A stretch of DNA of 53,724 nt from Bacteroidia bacterium (lineage in GTDB: Bacteria > Bacteroidota > Bacteroidia > UBA4408), in the NCBI GenBank assembly GCA_020845635.1, contig JADLFI010000013.1:1-53724 (forward strand). Direction: 5' to 3'. The position numbers were made by a program, and so were the translations under genes. Shown in pieces: positions 6,812 to 14,617 of the stretch. Position 1 is the stretch's first letter. Every line of letters begins with the position of its first letter. The notes under the pieces were generated by a model. The model ran no database searches. It worked only from the letters and a program-made list of their open reading frames with translations, and had not been told where the DNA came from.

Positions 6812-6991
6812 CCGCCAACATATAGGGATTAAACCAAGCTCTGCTTTGATTTAATCCTGTGTTGAATGAAGCTTCCGGAGTTCAATTAAGCAGCTTTATA
6901 TGTTTATCAGTTTTTATTTGTATTTTTATTTCGCTAATAATATACAGCTTGTGTTGACTAATACGAGTTTTTTCACAGGCTGCCTTTAGAG
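6812..6991 (+). repeat. Cassette-flanking structured repeat, copy C
   Basis: A 180-bp copy starting CCGCCAACATATAGGG and ending CACAGGCTGCCTTTAGAG. Hairpin 1 is complete (GGATTAAACCAAGC / GCTTTGATTTAATCC). The inner CTGCCTTTGGCAG hairpin is absent, so that hairpin is a separate optional insert. The 3' stem is CAGCTTGTG / CACAGGCTG with one wobble pair. Confidence 0.92.
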
Positions 6992-7015
6992 TACATTTAA
7001 AAAACGACATTTAAG

Positions 7016-7621
7016 ATGAAAAACAAATTATTATTTGTACCCTTGCTCTTAATTTTGGCTTCCTGTCAACCAATTTTGATGAAACTTTATGGAATAAAAA
7101 ATCCAGACATTGAGAATGATAAAAGCATTATAAAAAAGGCACTTAAATATGGACTTGATACTTCAAATATTGTGACGGTAAACAGCAAAGAATTTCTTTA
7201 TGTAATAACTGAACAAGGAATTCCGAATGGAGCAATTTATGACAGAAACGGTAATTACATTGAATATAGACAAACGGACACATCCTGTAATGCAGGATTG
7301 TTTCAATTTATCCCGGCTTTAAATTTAGTTGACAAGTACAATCAACCTGATAGTAGTAACCTGAAAACAGAGCTGAGTAAATTTAGGGACTTAAAAGGAA
7401 ACACACTTAAGCAACCTGAACCTGCTGATTATTACTTGTTAATTTACTGGACTGTGTGGGCAGGAAAACTGAACAGGGATCACGTGAAAATTTGGGAAAA
7501 ACTAGCTCGAGATAACAAAAACTGTAAAGTTAAAGTGATTAAAGTAAACTTAGATATTCAAGAATATTGGAACGAGCAAGAGCGAGATAAAATTGTTAGA
7601 GCAATAAGTAAGAAGAAATAA
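7016..7621 (+). CDS. Lipoprotein with thioredoxin-like segment lacking the CxxC pair
   Basis: A 201-residue protein with a lipoprotein signal peptide (MKNKLLFVPLLLILASC; lipobox LASC, lipidated Cys17). Residues about 138-185 read YYLLIYWTVWAGKLNRDHVK, a helix, then KVKVIKVNLD. This follows the strand-WAxWC-helix-strand pattern of thioredoxin folds, but both redox cysteines are replaced (WAGKLN). It would sit on the inner or outer membrane facing the periplasm. Its start is only 25 bases after the right end of repeat copy C, so its promoter must lie in the repeat. It is the only gene of its unit. The thioredoxin relationship is a pattern match, not certain. Confidence 0.65.
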   Translation: MKNKLLFVPLLLILASCQPILMKLYGIKNPDIENDKSIIKKALKYGLDTSNIVTVNSKEFLYVITEQGIPNGAIYDRNGNYIEYRQTDTSCNAGLFQFIPALNLVDKYNQPDSSNLKTELSKFRDLKGNTLKQPEPADYYLLIYWTVWAGKLNRDHVKIWEKLARDNKNCKVKVIKVNLDIQEYWNEQERDKIVRAISKKK

Positions 7622-7630
7622 AAACACCAT

Positions 7631-7790
7631 ATAACATATAGGAATTAAACCAAGCTCTGCTTTGATTTTATCCAGTGCCTGACTGCCTTTGGCAGGTTGA
7701 ATGAAGCTTCCGGAGCTCAGTTGCCAATAAAATATATTATGGGGTTTTAAAAAATTAGGTGTGTTTTTAAACAACAAACAAGTGTACTTT
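7631..7790 (+). repeat. Cassette-flanking repeat, copy D (left half with variant right part)
   Basis: The left half is standard: AACATATAGGAATTAAACC, hairpin 1, the inner CTGCCTTTGGCAG hairpin, and AAGCTTCCGGAG. After CAGTTG it departs from copies A, B, C and E and instead matches 47980-48010 on the minus strand: TAAAATATATTATGGG and then TTTTAAAAA-GGTGTG. In the 48-kb copy this variant part forms the start of an ORF; here a run-length difference closes that frame at once. Confidence 0.8.
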
Positions 7791-8107
7791 TAAGTACCGT
7801 TGAGGGGTGTTTTATGGAGTTTGTGTTGTGAAGTAGTCAATAAAAAACGAAAGGTGTTTTGCAGGGTTGCCTCTATTTTTACATGTCTTGCGCAATTTTA
7901 AGTCGTTTTACAGCATCTTATTTTTTATTTTAGGGAAATCTATTTTTGAAAAAAGGCTCTTTAAAGTTGCTTAAAATTGAAATAAATATGTAGTTTAGCA
8001 GCAGAAATTTTAAACTAAAAGGGTTATTAGACGGACTGCCGTTAGCGGTGAGCCTAACATTGTACAAGAAACTAACCAACAAACTGAATCCATAAACTAA
8101 ATTTACC
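7791..8107 (+). other. Gene-free stretch ending in an isolated repeat terminus
   Basis: No ORF or family is recognisable at 7791-8030. At 8034-8048 the sequence GACTGCCGTTAGCGG is the best version of the right terminus of the repeat family and is the exact complement of the left terminus CCGCTAAC of copy B. GCCTAAC follows at 8052-8058. The gene of the next unit starts 60 bases further on. A decayed or deleted unit may have occupied this interval. Confidence 0.55.
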
Positions 8108-9322
8108 ATGAAACCACTGTCAACATCAATCTTTATTTTAATGGCCTCTCTCGTCTTTGGACAAAAAATGACACTAGACCCTAAAATGTTAGAAATGGGC
8201 TGGAATTTTGTTTCACCGTTAGTGATTAATAAAGTTGAGGACCCACTTACAAAGGAAATTATAACTAAAACGATTCCTAAAATAATCAGAGAAGATGTGA
8301 AGGGAGCTGCATATGAAATCGGTGATGCGATATACAGAATAAAGAATGTTAAAGTATTAAATAAAGAGTATTTAATACAACAAGAGAGCAGTATAACAGT
8401 TGCATTAAGTGCAATAAAACATAAAGATTACGCAAAAGCTGTTAATGAAATGGCCACATTGGTAGCCATAACTGACAGATATATCAAAAGTGGTCTATTA
8501 GACAAAGAAGAAGCAAAACCTTCTGGAATTGACAATAATATAGAAGCTAATCTCGTTAAGAATGAGGAAATAAATGGCAAAGTAGTCATCGAGAAAAATA
8601 GTAGTTACTATTTCTTTATACCTAACGGAACTGTTAGTGAAATACAATCGAAGGACACTACACTCACTAAATTTAGATTTAATTCAAACAGCGGAAGATA
8701 TTTTGAAATTGGAATTGTTAAACAGCAAGTAGATGAGGAAAATTGGTCAATAGACTATTTAGAGAAGAATCCTTCATTTAGAGATTCTTGGATAAATATC
8801 ATCTCAACAAATGTACTAAAGGATAAATTCGGTGATGGGATAGCGTCTCCTGCATCTTTTGTTAGTACTCAGAATTTTAAAGCGTATAAATTACCATACA
8901 TAGCAACCTCTGATGCTTCAATGACTACAACATTCTTAACATTTCACAACGCAAACATTTATTTAATATATTTCAAATCCAGTCAAGCAGACTTTCCCGC
9001 AAACTATAAGGAATTCGAAGAAATAACAAATATGTTTTTCTTTGGGGAACCACTTCCTTTCTGCCAAATCAAGAAAATCGGGAAAATTAACATTATTAAC
9101 AAATCACTCAACCCTTATGATCTCTATAAAAACGAGGAATTTATCACTACAATCAACGGAAAATCTGAATATAAGCTCAATGTTGCAGTTGGAGTCACAT
9201 ATTTAAAAGCAACTCAAAAATCAGGTTATATGTTATATCCAACTGAGAATAAAAGAACAGTGAATATAAAAACTTCATGTCAAGATGCAACTGTTGAAAT
9301 TGGCTTTGAGGACAAGAAATGA
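8108..9322 (+). CDS. Secreted protein of unknown function
   Basis: A 404-residue protein with a Sec signal peptide (MKPLSTSIFILMASLVFGQK, likely cut near 19-20), so periplasmic or exported; no lipobox and no T9SS tail. The N-terminal third is helical (ENLVKNEEINGK ends it). The middle, about 160-315, is a mixed domain with YYFFIPNGT and FRDSWINIISTN. The last 80 residues look like a small beta domain (LYKNEEFITTINGKSEYKLN) with two cysteines. I do not recognise a family. It is the single gene between the 8034 repeat terminus and repeat copy E. The TGA stop is only 10 bases before the next repeat. Confidence 0.7.
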   Translation: MKPLSTSIFILMASLVFGQKMTLDPKMLEMGWNFVSPLVINKVEDPLTKEIITKTIPKIIREDVKGAAYEIGDAIYRIKNVKVLNKEYLIQQESSITVALSAIKHKDYAKAVNEMATLVAITDRYIKSGLLDKEEAKPSGIDNNIEANLVKNEEINGKVVIEKNSSYYFFIPNGTVSEIQSKDTTLTKFRFNSNSGRYFEIGIVKQQVDEENWSIDYLEKNPSFRDSWINIISTNVLKDKFGDGIASPASFVSTQNFKAYKLPYIATSDASMTTTFLTFHNANIYLIYFKSSQADFPANYKEFEEITNMFFFGEPLPFCQIKKIGKINIINKSLNPYDLYKNEEFITTINGKSEYKLNVAVGVTYLKATQKSGYMLYPTENKRTVNIKTSCQDATVEIGFEDKK

Positions 9323-9330
9323 TAGGCCTA

Positions 9331-9530
9331 CTGCCAACATATAGGAATTAAACCAAGCTCAGCTTTGATTTAATCCTGTGCGTGACTGCCTTTGGCAGGT
9401 TGAATGAAGCTTCCGGAGTTCGATTGAATAGCTTTAAATGTTTATCAGTTTTTATTTGTATTTTTACTTCGTTAATAATATAAAGCTTGTGTTGACTAAT
9501 ACGAGTTTTTTCACAGGCTGCCTTTAGAGG
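9331..9530 (+). repeat. Cassette-flanking structured repeat, copy E
   Basis: A 200-bp full copy: CTGCCAACATATAGGAATTA at the left, hairpin 1, inner CTGCCTTTGGCAG hairpin, GCTTCCGGAGTTCGATTG, GTTTATCAGTTTTTATTTG, 3' stem AGCTTGTG / CACAGGCT, right end CTGCCTTTAGAGG. It is closest to copies B and C, which argues for recent spread or gene conversion. Confidence 0.92.
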
Positions 9531-9586
9531 TCATTCTATAGCAACAACCTCCAAATATTGATCATGCAAGAAATTACAACAAAAAA

Positions 9587-9994
9587 ATGCAACAGAAACA
9601 ACTACCAATTGGATATTACCTGAAACTTGTAGATAACTGTTTGACAAGAGGAATAGATGAAATTCAATCAAAGCACGGACTAAATAGACTGGAATGGCAA
9701 GTTTTGAATTCTATTTACGAGAAACCAGGAATTTTAAAAACTGAAATTCTTGAACTTATGAAACCACTAGCCGACTTTCAAGTGGTTGAATCTATCTTTA
9801 ATAAATTCATCGAAAAAAATCAAATAGAGATTAAAAGCAATATGCTGGCTTTGACAACACTAGGAAAAGAATTGCATAAGTCTTGCTTTGACTCTCAACA
9901 AGAATTTAGAAAAAAAGCTATTACTAATATTTCAGAAACAGAATATCAAACTACGATTTCAACTTTACAAAAAATGATAGCTAACTTATCATAA
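9587..9994 (+). CDS. MarR-like winged-helix regulator
   Basis: A 135-residue single-domain protein. Residues about 28-95 form a MarR-like winged helix: LNRLEWQVLNSIYEKPG (helix before the turn), KTEILELMKP, a recognition-type helix VVESIFNKFIEKN, and a wing QIEIKSNMLALTTLGKELHK. The C-terminal helix fits the dimer region. The ligand and targets are unknown. The usual Pro-Ser recognition sequence is not obvious, so the family call is tentative. The ATG at 9564 is out of frame and closes quickly, so 9587 is the start. It is the only gene between repeat copies E and F. Confidence 0.55.
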   Translation: MQQKQLPIGYYLKLVDNCLTRGIDEIQSKHGLNRLEWQVLNSIYEKPGILKTEILELMKPLADFQVVESIFNKFIEKNQIEIKSNMLALTTLGKELHKSCFDSQQEFRKKAITNISETEYQTTISTLQKMIANLS

Positions 9995-10039
9995 TGTAAG
10001 CTCCCCATAATTAAACTTATTAAAAATAGACTTTATTCA

Positions 10040-10110
10040 TTTTTTTGTATCATTGTAACGATTAATTGTTAACAGCTTGTTTTAAATTTTACACAGGTTG
10101 CCGTTAATGG
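10040..10110 (+). repeat. Cassette-flanking repeat, copy F (right half only)
   Basis: It retains TTTTTTTGTATCATTG (promoter-like), AACAGCTTGT, and ACACAGGTTGCCGTTAATGG. The 3' stem still pairs when G-T wobbles are allowed (CAGCTTGT with ACAGGTTG), so sequence changes have kept the fold. The left half is missing; only AT-rich sequence separates it from the 9587 gene. Confidence 0.75.
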
Positions 10111-10162
10111 AAAGGCTGACAACAACTATATTTAAGGATTTTTTTACATCATAAAATAAATC

Positions 10163-10663
10163 ATGGGACAATACAAAGCTTGCTCGTTAAATTCCAAGAA
10201 TTTCAGCTTGACCTATGAAAATTCAAAAGTTGGGGAACTTAATTATGCCAAATGGTATTCGTTTAAAGCTGAAATACTGTTGGCCGACAATTCCGTTTAT
10301 CACCTAGAACCAAAGGGTTTTTGGGATTCAAAAGTGGAATTAAAGAAAGGAGATATGACATTATTGGAGTTCAAAATGGGATGGAAAGGAATTGTTATTA
10401 ATACTTCTTTTGGTGGAATTGAAAAGAATTATCTGCTAAAATTAAAAGGATTGCTAAATAGCAAATATGTACTTATTGATGCAGAAGCCAATGAAATATT
10501 AGCTGTTGATACAAATTTTAAATGGAGCAAACTAAATTTTGACTACACCATTGAAACTTCAAAAGAGTTTGACATGATGGAAAATAGAGAACTTATGGTA
10601 TTGACAATTTTACATTGTGTAAATTATTATTTGACCATGATTGTTGCTGCTTCTCCTTCTTAA
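10163..10663 (+). CDS. Protein of unknown function, beta-rich
   Basis: A 166-residue cytoplasmic protein with no signal peptide. It is predicted mostly beta: FSLTYENSKVGELNYAKWYS, YHLEPKGFWDSKVEL, LLEFKMGWKGIVINTSF, YVLIDAEANEILAVD. It ends in a hydrophobic helix (LMVLTILHCVNYYLTMIVAA) that may anchor it in a membrane. The alternating strands and the hydrophobic end resemble LURP-one/scramblase-like beta-barrel proteins, but I cannot support that name. Single gene of the unit between repeat copies F and G; last gene of the array. Confidence 0.6.
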   Translation: MGQYKACSLNSKNFSLTYENSKVGELNYAKWYSFKAEILLADNSVYHLEPKGFWDSKVELKKGDMTLLEFKMGWKGIVINTSFGGIEKNYLLKLKGLLNSKYVLIDAEANEILAVDTNFKWSKLNFDYTIETSKEFDMMENRELMVLTILHCVNYYLTMIVAASPS

Positions 10664-10681
10664 ACAAAAAACCCTCCTACC

Positions 10682-10849
10682 CCTAACCTATCAGGATTTT
10701 AGCTAAACGCATATCCTGTGTTGAGTTAAGCGTTGGCTTAGCTTATCCGGTCAAACTCGGCCTTTTTCGTTATATTGGCATGTTTGTTGTATAAATAACA
10801 AACAGTTTGTGTTTAGAGCTTACACTTTTTCAGGTGCTGCCTTTGCGTG
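10682..10849 (+). repeat. Cassette-flanking repeat, copy G (divergent, right border of the array)
   Basis: Starts CCTAACCTATCAGGATTTTA, contains ATCCTGTGTTGAGTTAAGCG, CAAACAGTTTGTG and TTTTTCAGGTGCTGCC. The order of elements is the same as in the other copies but the sequence is diverged. It marks the boundary between accessory DNA and the housekeeping block that begins with the amidase. The rest of the 10664-11000 gap is AT-rich and holds only the amidase promoter. Confidence 0.75.
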
Positions 10850-10981
10850 TTCAATCTAAAACATACATCAATCGGCAGCTATTAATTAGCTCATTTTTTC
10901 GCATCAGCAAATAAAACACTTATTAACAATTAACTATTAATTAATGACGTAAAACTAAGGCGTTTCATTTAGTTTAACTTA

Positions 10982-10989
10982 TAATTTTG
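10982..10989 (+). promoter_or_regulatory. Promoter -7 element of the amidase operon
   Basis: TAATTTTG matches TAnnTTTG and lies 11 bases before the ATG, implying a very short leader. No clear TTG is seen at -33. Confidence 0.5.
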
Positions 10990-11000
10990 CGTTTGTAGGT

Positions 11001-12185
11001 ATGTTTAAATTTAGGTATTCCATATTTTCAATAAAAGTACTTTTATTCTTCTTTCTGGTATGTACGGCATTTAGTTCTTATTCTCCCGGAAAAAGAATAA
11101 GGGTGGTTGTGCTTAATGCGGGTCATGGTGGTAACGATCCGGGCTGTCAGGGCTCAAAATTTTTGGAAAAAGAAGTGGCTTTGGCAATTACACTCAAACT
11201 CGGAAAATATATTGAAGATAATATTAAAGAGGTAAAAGTTTTATACACCCGAAAAACAGATGTTTTTGTTCCGCTCGACCAGATAGCATCACATGCCAAT
11301 AAGAACAATGCAGATTTGTTTATTTGTATTCATTGCAATGCTTCGGTAAACAAGCAGGTGTATGGCTCTGAAACTTATGTTATGGGCTTGCATAAAACCA
11401 AAGGAAATTTGGAAGTAGCCAAACGCGAGAACGCCTCCATACTTTACGAAGAGGATTATAAGAAAAAATATGAAGGCTTTGACCCTAACAGTGATGAGGC
11501 TAATATTATTTTTAATATGTACCAAAATGCTTTTTTGGAACATAGCCTTAATTTTGCCTCCAAGGTACAGGGAGAGTTTAAGAAAAATAAAAACCTTACT
11601 GATAAAGGAGTTAAACAAGCAGGTTTTTTGGTACTTTGGAAAACCTCTATGCCCAGTGTACTTATTGAAACAGGCTTTTTAACTAATCTTGAAGAAGAAA
11701 AATATTTGGGCTCTCAAAAAGGGCAAGACGAAATAGCTTATGCCATATACAGGGCATTTAAGAACTATAAGGCCGAGGTGGAAGGTTATACGCCTGCTCC
11801 TGATAATGAAAAACGACAAATTGTAATTGATTCCCCGGAAAAAGAAAAAGTTGCTTCTAATCAAGATAGCGCAACCAATAACAATACAGCAAACACACCG
11901 ACTGTTCAGGCAAGCAATGCAATTGTATATCGAATTCAGTTAATGAGTTCGTCTAAAAAAATAGCACTAAACAGTTCAAAATTTAAAGGGCTTAGTGATA
12001 TATTTGAGTTTCAAGAAGATGATACTTTTAAATATTTCAGCGGATCATATCAAACTTACGAGGAGGCATTTGAAGCTCAAAGAGAAGTCAGAAAAAATAA
12101 TTTTCCTGATGCCTTTACGGTGGCCTTTGTTGATGGAAAAAAGATGAGTGTAAAAGATGCCAAGGCACTTTCCGAAAAGAAATAA
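11001..12185 (+). CDS. N-acetylmuramoyl-L-alanine amidase (Amidase_3) with SPOR-like C-terminus
   Basis: A 394-residue zinc amidase that cleaves the bond between muramic acid and the stem peptide in cell-wall turnover and division. N-terminal signal/anchor (about 10-27). Catalytic domain about 33-255 with the ligand motifs LNAGHGGNDPG (His42), E57 in FLEKEVA, FICIHCNAS, and the late glutamate in VLIETGFLTN. A low-complexity linker (about 270-305) leads to a SPOR-like domain (YRIQLMSSSKKI... YFSGSYQTYEEAFEAQ), which usually binds denuded glycan at septa. It heads a four-gene block with MCE and Fe-S genes; that neighbourhood recurs in Bacteroidota as far as I know. Confidence 0.93.
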   Translation: MFKFRYSIFSIKVLLFFFLVCTAFSSYSPGKRIRVVVLNAGHGGNDPGCQGSKFLEKEVALAITLKLGKYIEDNIKEVKVLYTRKTDVFVPLDQIASHANKNNADLFICIHCNASVNKQVYGSETYVMGLHKTKGNLEVAKRENASILYEEDYKKKYEGFDPNSDEANIIFNMYQNAFLEHSLNFASKVQGEFKKNKNLTDKGVKQAGFLVLWKTSMPSVLIETGFLTNLEEEKYLGSQKGQDEIAYAIYRAFKNYKAEVEGYTPAPDNEKRQIVIDSPEKEKVASNQDSATNNNTANTPTVQASNAIVYRIQLMSSSKKIALNSSKFKGLSDIFEFQEDDTFKYFSGSYQTYEEAFEAQREVRKNNFPDAFTVAFVDGKKMSVKDAKALSEKK

Positions 12186-12208
12186 ATATACTATGGTTGA
12201 AAATCTGC

Positions 12209-12227
12209 AAAAAGCTTAGGCTTTTTT
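12209..12227 (+). terminator. Weak stem-loop with T-run after the amidase
   Basis: AAAAAGC, loop TTAG, GCTTTTTT: a 7-bp stem followed by T-rich sequence. It may attenuate or end the amidase transcript; a -7 element TACATTTG at 12254-12261 could restart transcription for the MCE gene. Confidence 0.45.
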
Positions 12228-12289
12228 ATTATGGATAAATAAAACAAAATATTTACATTTGATTTTTAATATAAATTTAAAACTAAGTT

Positions 12290-13261
12290 GTGGTTATAAA
12301 AAAGGAAGTTAAAATTGGAGCAATTGTTGTAGTTGCAGTATTTCTGTTTATTTACGGATTTAATTTCTTAAAAGGTAAAAATATCTTTACATCTCGAACT
12401 CATTATTATGTGGTTTATAAAAATGTGGGAGGCCTGACCGAAAGTAATCCTGTATATTTTAATGGCTTTGTTATTGGAAAAGTTAATAAAATAATGTTTG
12501 CCTCTGATATGCGAGGCGATATTGTAGTAGATATAATACTACGCGAAAACGATTTAAAAATTCCAAAAAATACCATTGCTCGCATATTTAGCGATGGCTT
12601 GTTGGGGACTAAAGCCATTGGACTTGATTTTGGCGACTCGAAAGAATACGCACAAAGTGGCGATACTTTATTGCCAAATTTAGAAAACAGTATTACCGAG
12701 CAAATGAGTAAAGAGTTGATGCCTGTAAAAGACAAGGCCGAAAGCCTTATAATAAGGGCCGACTCTTTAATCAATACCATTACCCGAATTTTTTCGCCCA
12801 ATGTTAATGACAACCTGCGTCATAGTATTGAAAATGTAAATACCATAACCTTAAATGTAAATGGATTGGTATCTGAGCAACGTGCCAGATTAAATACTAT
12901 AACTGCTAATATTGAATCTATCTCTAAAAACTTAAAAGATAATAACGAAAATTTAAGTAAAGTTATAGCCAACTTTAAAAACATAAGTGACTCGGTAGCC
13001 AAAGTTAATTTAGCGCAAACTCTCGAAAACGCAAACTTAGCCGTTAAACAAACTGCCGAAATAATGGAAAAAATAAATAGCGGTAAAGGCTCTTTGGGTA
13101 TGCTCATCAATAACGATTCGCTGTACCATCATTTAAATATGGCCTCGCGCGATTTAGATTTACTACTGGTTGACCTCAAGGAACATCCTAAGCGTTATGT
13201 TCATTTATCGGTTTTTGGCAAAAGCGATAAGCCCGACAAATCATCCAAAAAGAAAAAATAG
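12290..13261 (+). CDS. MCE-family (MlaD-like) lipid-transport protein
   Basis: A 323-residue inner-membrane anchored periplasmic protein. One N-terminal transmembrane helix (about 8-27, VKIGAIVVVAVFLFIYGFNF). MCE/MlaD domain about 37-118: YVVYKNVGGLTESNPVYFNG and GLLGTKAIGLDFG. Then a long alpha-helical region (about 130-280) with repeated Asn/Ile heptad-like patterns, and a lysine-rich tail. MCE proteins form rings or tunnels that carry phospholipids between membranes; the ABC partner genes are not here. The start is GTG at 12290. A TACATTTG -7 element lies upstream at 12254. Confidence 0.9.
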   Translation: MVIKKEVKIGAIVVVAVFLFIYGFNFLKGKNIFTSRTHYYVVYKNVGGLTESNPVYFNGFVIGKVNKIMFASDMRGDIVVDIILRENDLKIPKNTIARIFSDGLLGTKAIGLDFGDSKEYAQSGDTLLPNLENSITEQMSKELMPVKDKAESLIIRADSLINTITRIFSPNVNDNLRHSIENVNTITLNVNGLVSEQRARLNTITANIESISKNLKDNNENLSKVIANFKNISDSVAKVNLAQTLENANLAVKQTAEIMEKINSGKGSLGMLINNDSLYHHLNMASRDLDLLLVDLKEHPKRYVHLSVFGKSDKPDKSSKKKK

Positions 13262-13288
13262 TATTTTTAATGATAAAAAAGATTGCCT

Positions 13289-14596
13289 ATGATATCAAGT
13301 ATAATATTTATCATACTGTTGGCTTCGGCCTCATATCTTTTCTACAAAAATATTTCAAAAATTAGACGTAATATTTTATTAGGAAAAGACATTGACAGAA
13401 AGGACAATCCCAAACAACGATGGGAAACCATGGCAATGATTGCCTTAGGGCAAAAGAAAATGGTGGTTCGTCCGGTAGCCGGTATTTTACACATCATTGT
13501 ATATGCCGGATTTATCATTATCAACATTGAGGTTCTTGAAATTATTATTGACGGTATTTTTGGCACACATCGTGTTTTTAGTTTTGCCGGTGTTCTATAT
13601 AATTTTTTAATTGGTTCATTCGAAATTTTGGCCTTAGGAGTTGCCTTAGGTTGCGCTATTTTTTTGATACGTAGAAATATTATTAAATTAAAAAGATTTG
13701 CCAGCAAAGATCTTGATGGCTGGCCTCGGTCAGATGCCAATTATATCTTAATTACTGAAATATTATTAATGACCGCCTTTTTGTTTATGAATGGTTCTGA
13801 TAGTATTTTGCAAAGCCGAGGAGAAGCTCATTACATACAAGCCGGGAGTTTTCCTGTAAGCAGTATGCTAAGTCCTATATTGAGCGGCTTAACTAACGAA
13901 ACACTAATTTTTATTGAAAGGTTTTGCTGGTGGTTTCACCTGGTAGGAATTTTAGCTTTTTTAAACTACTTGCCTTATTCAAAACACTTGCATATATTAT
14001 TTGCTTTTCCGGTAACTTATTTCTCCAACCTTAAACCTAAAGGCGAATTTCAAAATCTGGAAACTGTAACCAACGAAGTTAAGTTAATGCTCGATCCTAG
14101 CTTAACACCACCGCCACCTCCCGAAACACCTTTAAAATTTGGGGTAAAAGATGTATTTGATTTAACCTGGAAACAATTATTAGATGCGTATTCTTGTACC
14201 GAATGTGGGCGCTGTACATCTGTTTGTCCGGCCAATCAAACCGGCAAATTGCTGTCGCCTCGTAAAATATTAATGGACACCCGTGATAGAATTACCGAAG
14301 TAGGAAAAAATATTGACACCAATAACGGCACTTTTGCAGATGATGGAAAAACTCTTTTAGGCAGCTACATTACAGAAGAAGAGTTATGGGCGTGTAACAC
14401 TTGCAATGCGTGTACAGAAGCTTGCCCTGTTAACCTTGATCCTCTTTCCATTATAGTAGATATGCGTCAGTATTTGGTAATGGAGCAAAGCAGCGCGCCT
14501 GCAGCTTTAAATAGTATGTTTACCAATATTGAAAATAACGGTGCTCCTTGGCAGTTTTCACCTTCCGACCGTTTAAACTGGGCTTCGGAAGATTAA
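13289..14596 (+). CDS. Membrane-bound two-[4Fe-4S] electron-transfer protein (HdrC/GlpC-like)
   Basis: A 435-residue protein. An N-terminal helix is followed by several transmembrane segments (to about residue 240), resembling NarI/HdrE-type membrane subunits. The C-terminal part carries two ferredoxin-type clusters: CTECGRCTSVCP and CNTCNACTEACP. The start is ATG 13289; the in-frame TTG six bases earlier is less likely. It is followed after 21 bases by the CCG-domain protein at 14618, so together they look like the membrane and thiol-reductase halves of a heterodisulfide-reductase-like complex. The substrate is unknown. Confidence 0.88.
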   Translation: MISSIIFIILLASASYLFYKNISKIRRNILLGKDIDRKDNPKQRWETMAMIALGQKKMVVRPVAGILHIIVYAGFIIINIEVLEIIIDGIFGTHRVFSFAGVLYNFLIGSFEILALGVALGCAIFLIRRNIIKLKRFASKDLDGWPRSDANYILITEILLMTAFLFMNGSDSILQSRGEAHYIQAGSFPVSSMLSPILSGLTNETLIFIERFCWWFHLVGILAFLNYLPYSKHLHILFAFPVTYFSNLKPKGEFQNLETVTNEVKLMLDPSLTPPPPPETPLKFGVKDVFDLTWKQLLDAYSCTECGRCTSVCPANQTGKLLSPRKILMDTRDRITEVGKNIDTNNGTFADDGKTLLGSYITEEELWACNTCNACTEACPVNLDPLSIIVDMRQYLVMEQSSAPAALNSMFTNIENNGAPWQFSPSDRLNWASED

Positions 14597-14617
14597 TCAT
14601 TTAAAACAAAAACAATC

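Noticed and set aside
3429-10849. Classical integron with standard attC sites
   Set aside because: The core GTTRGCG does not fit GTTRRRY at the last R, the sites are longer than usual and no integrase is present; I therefore call them attC-like only.
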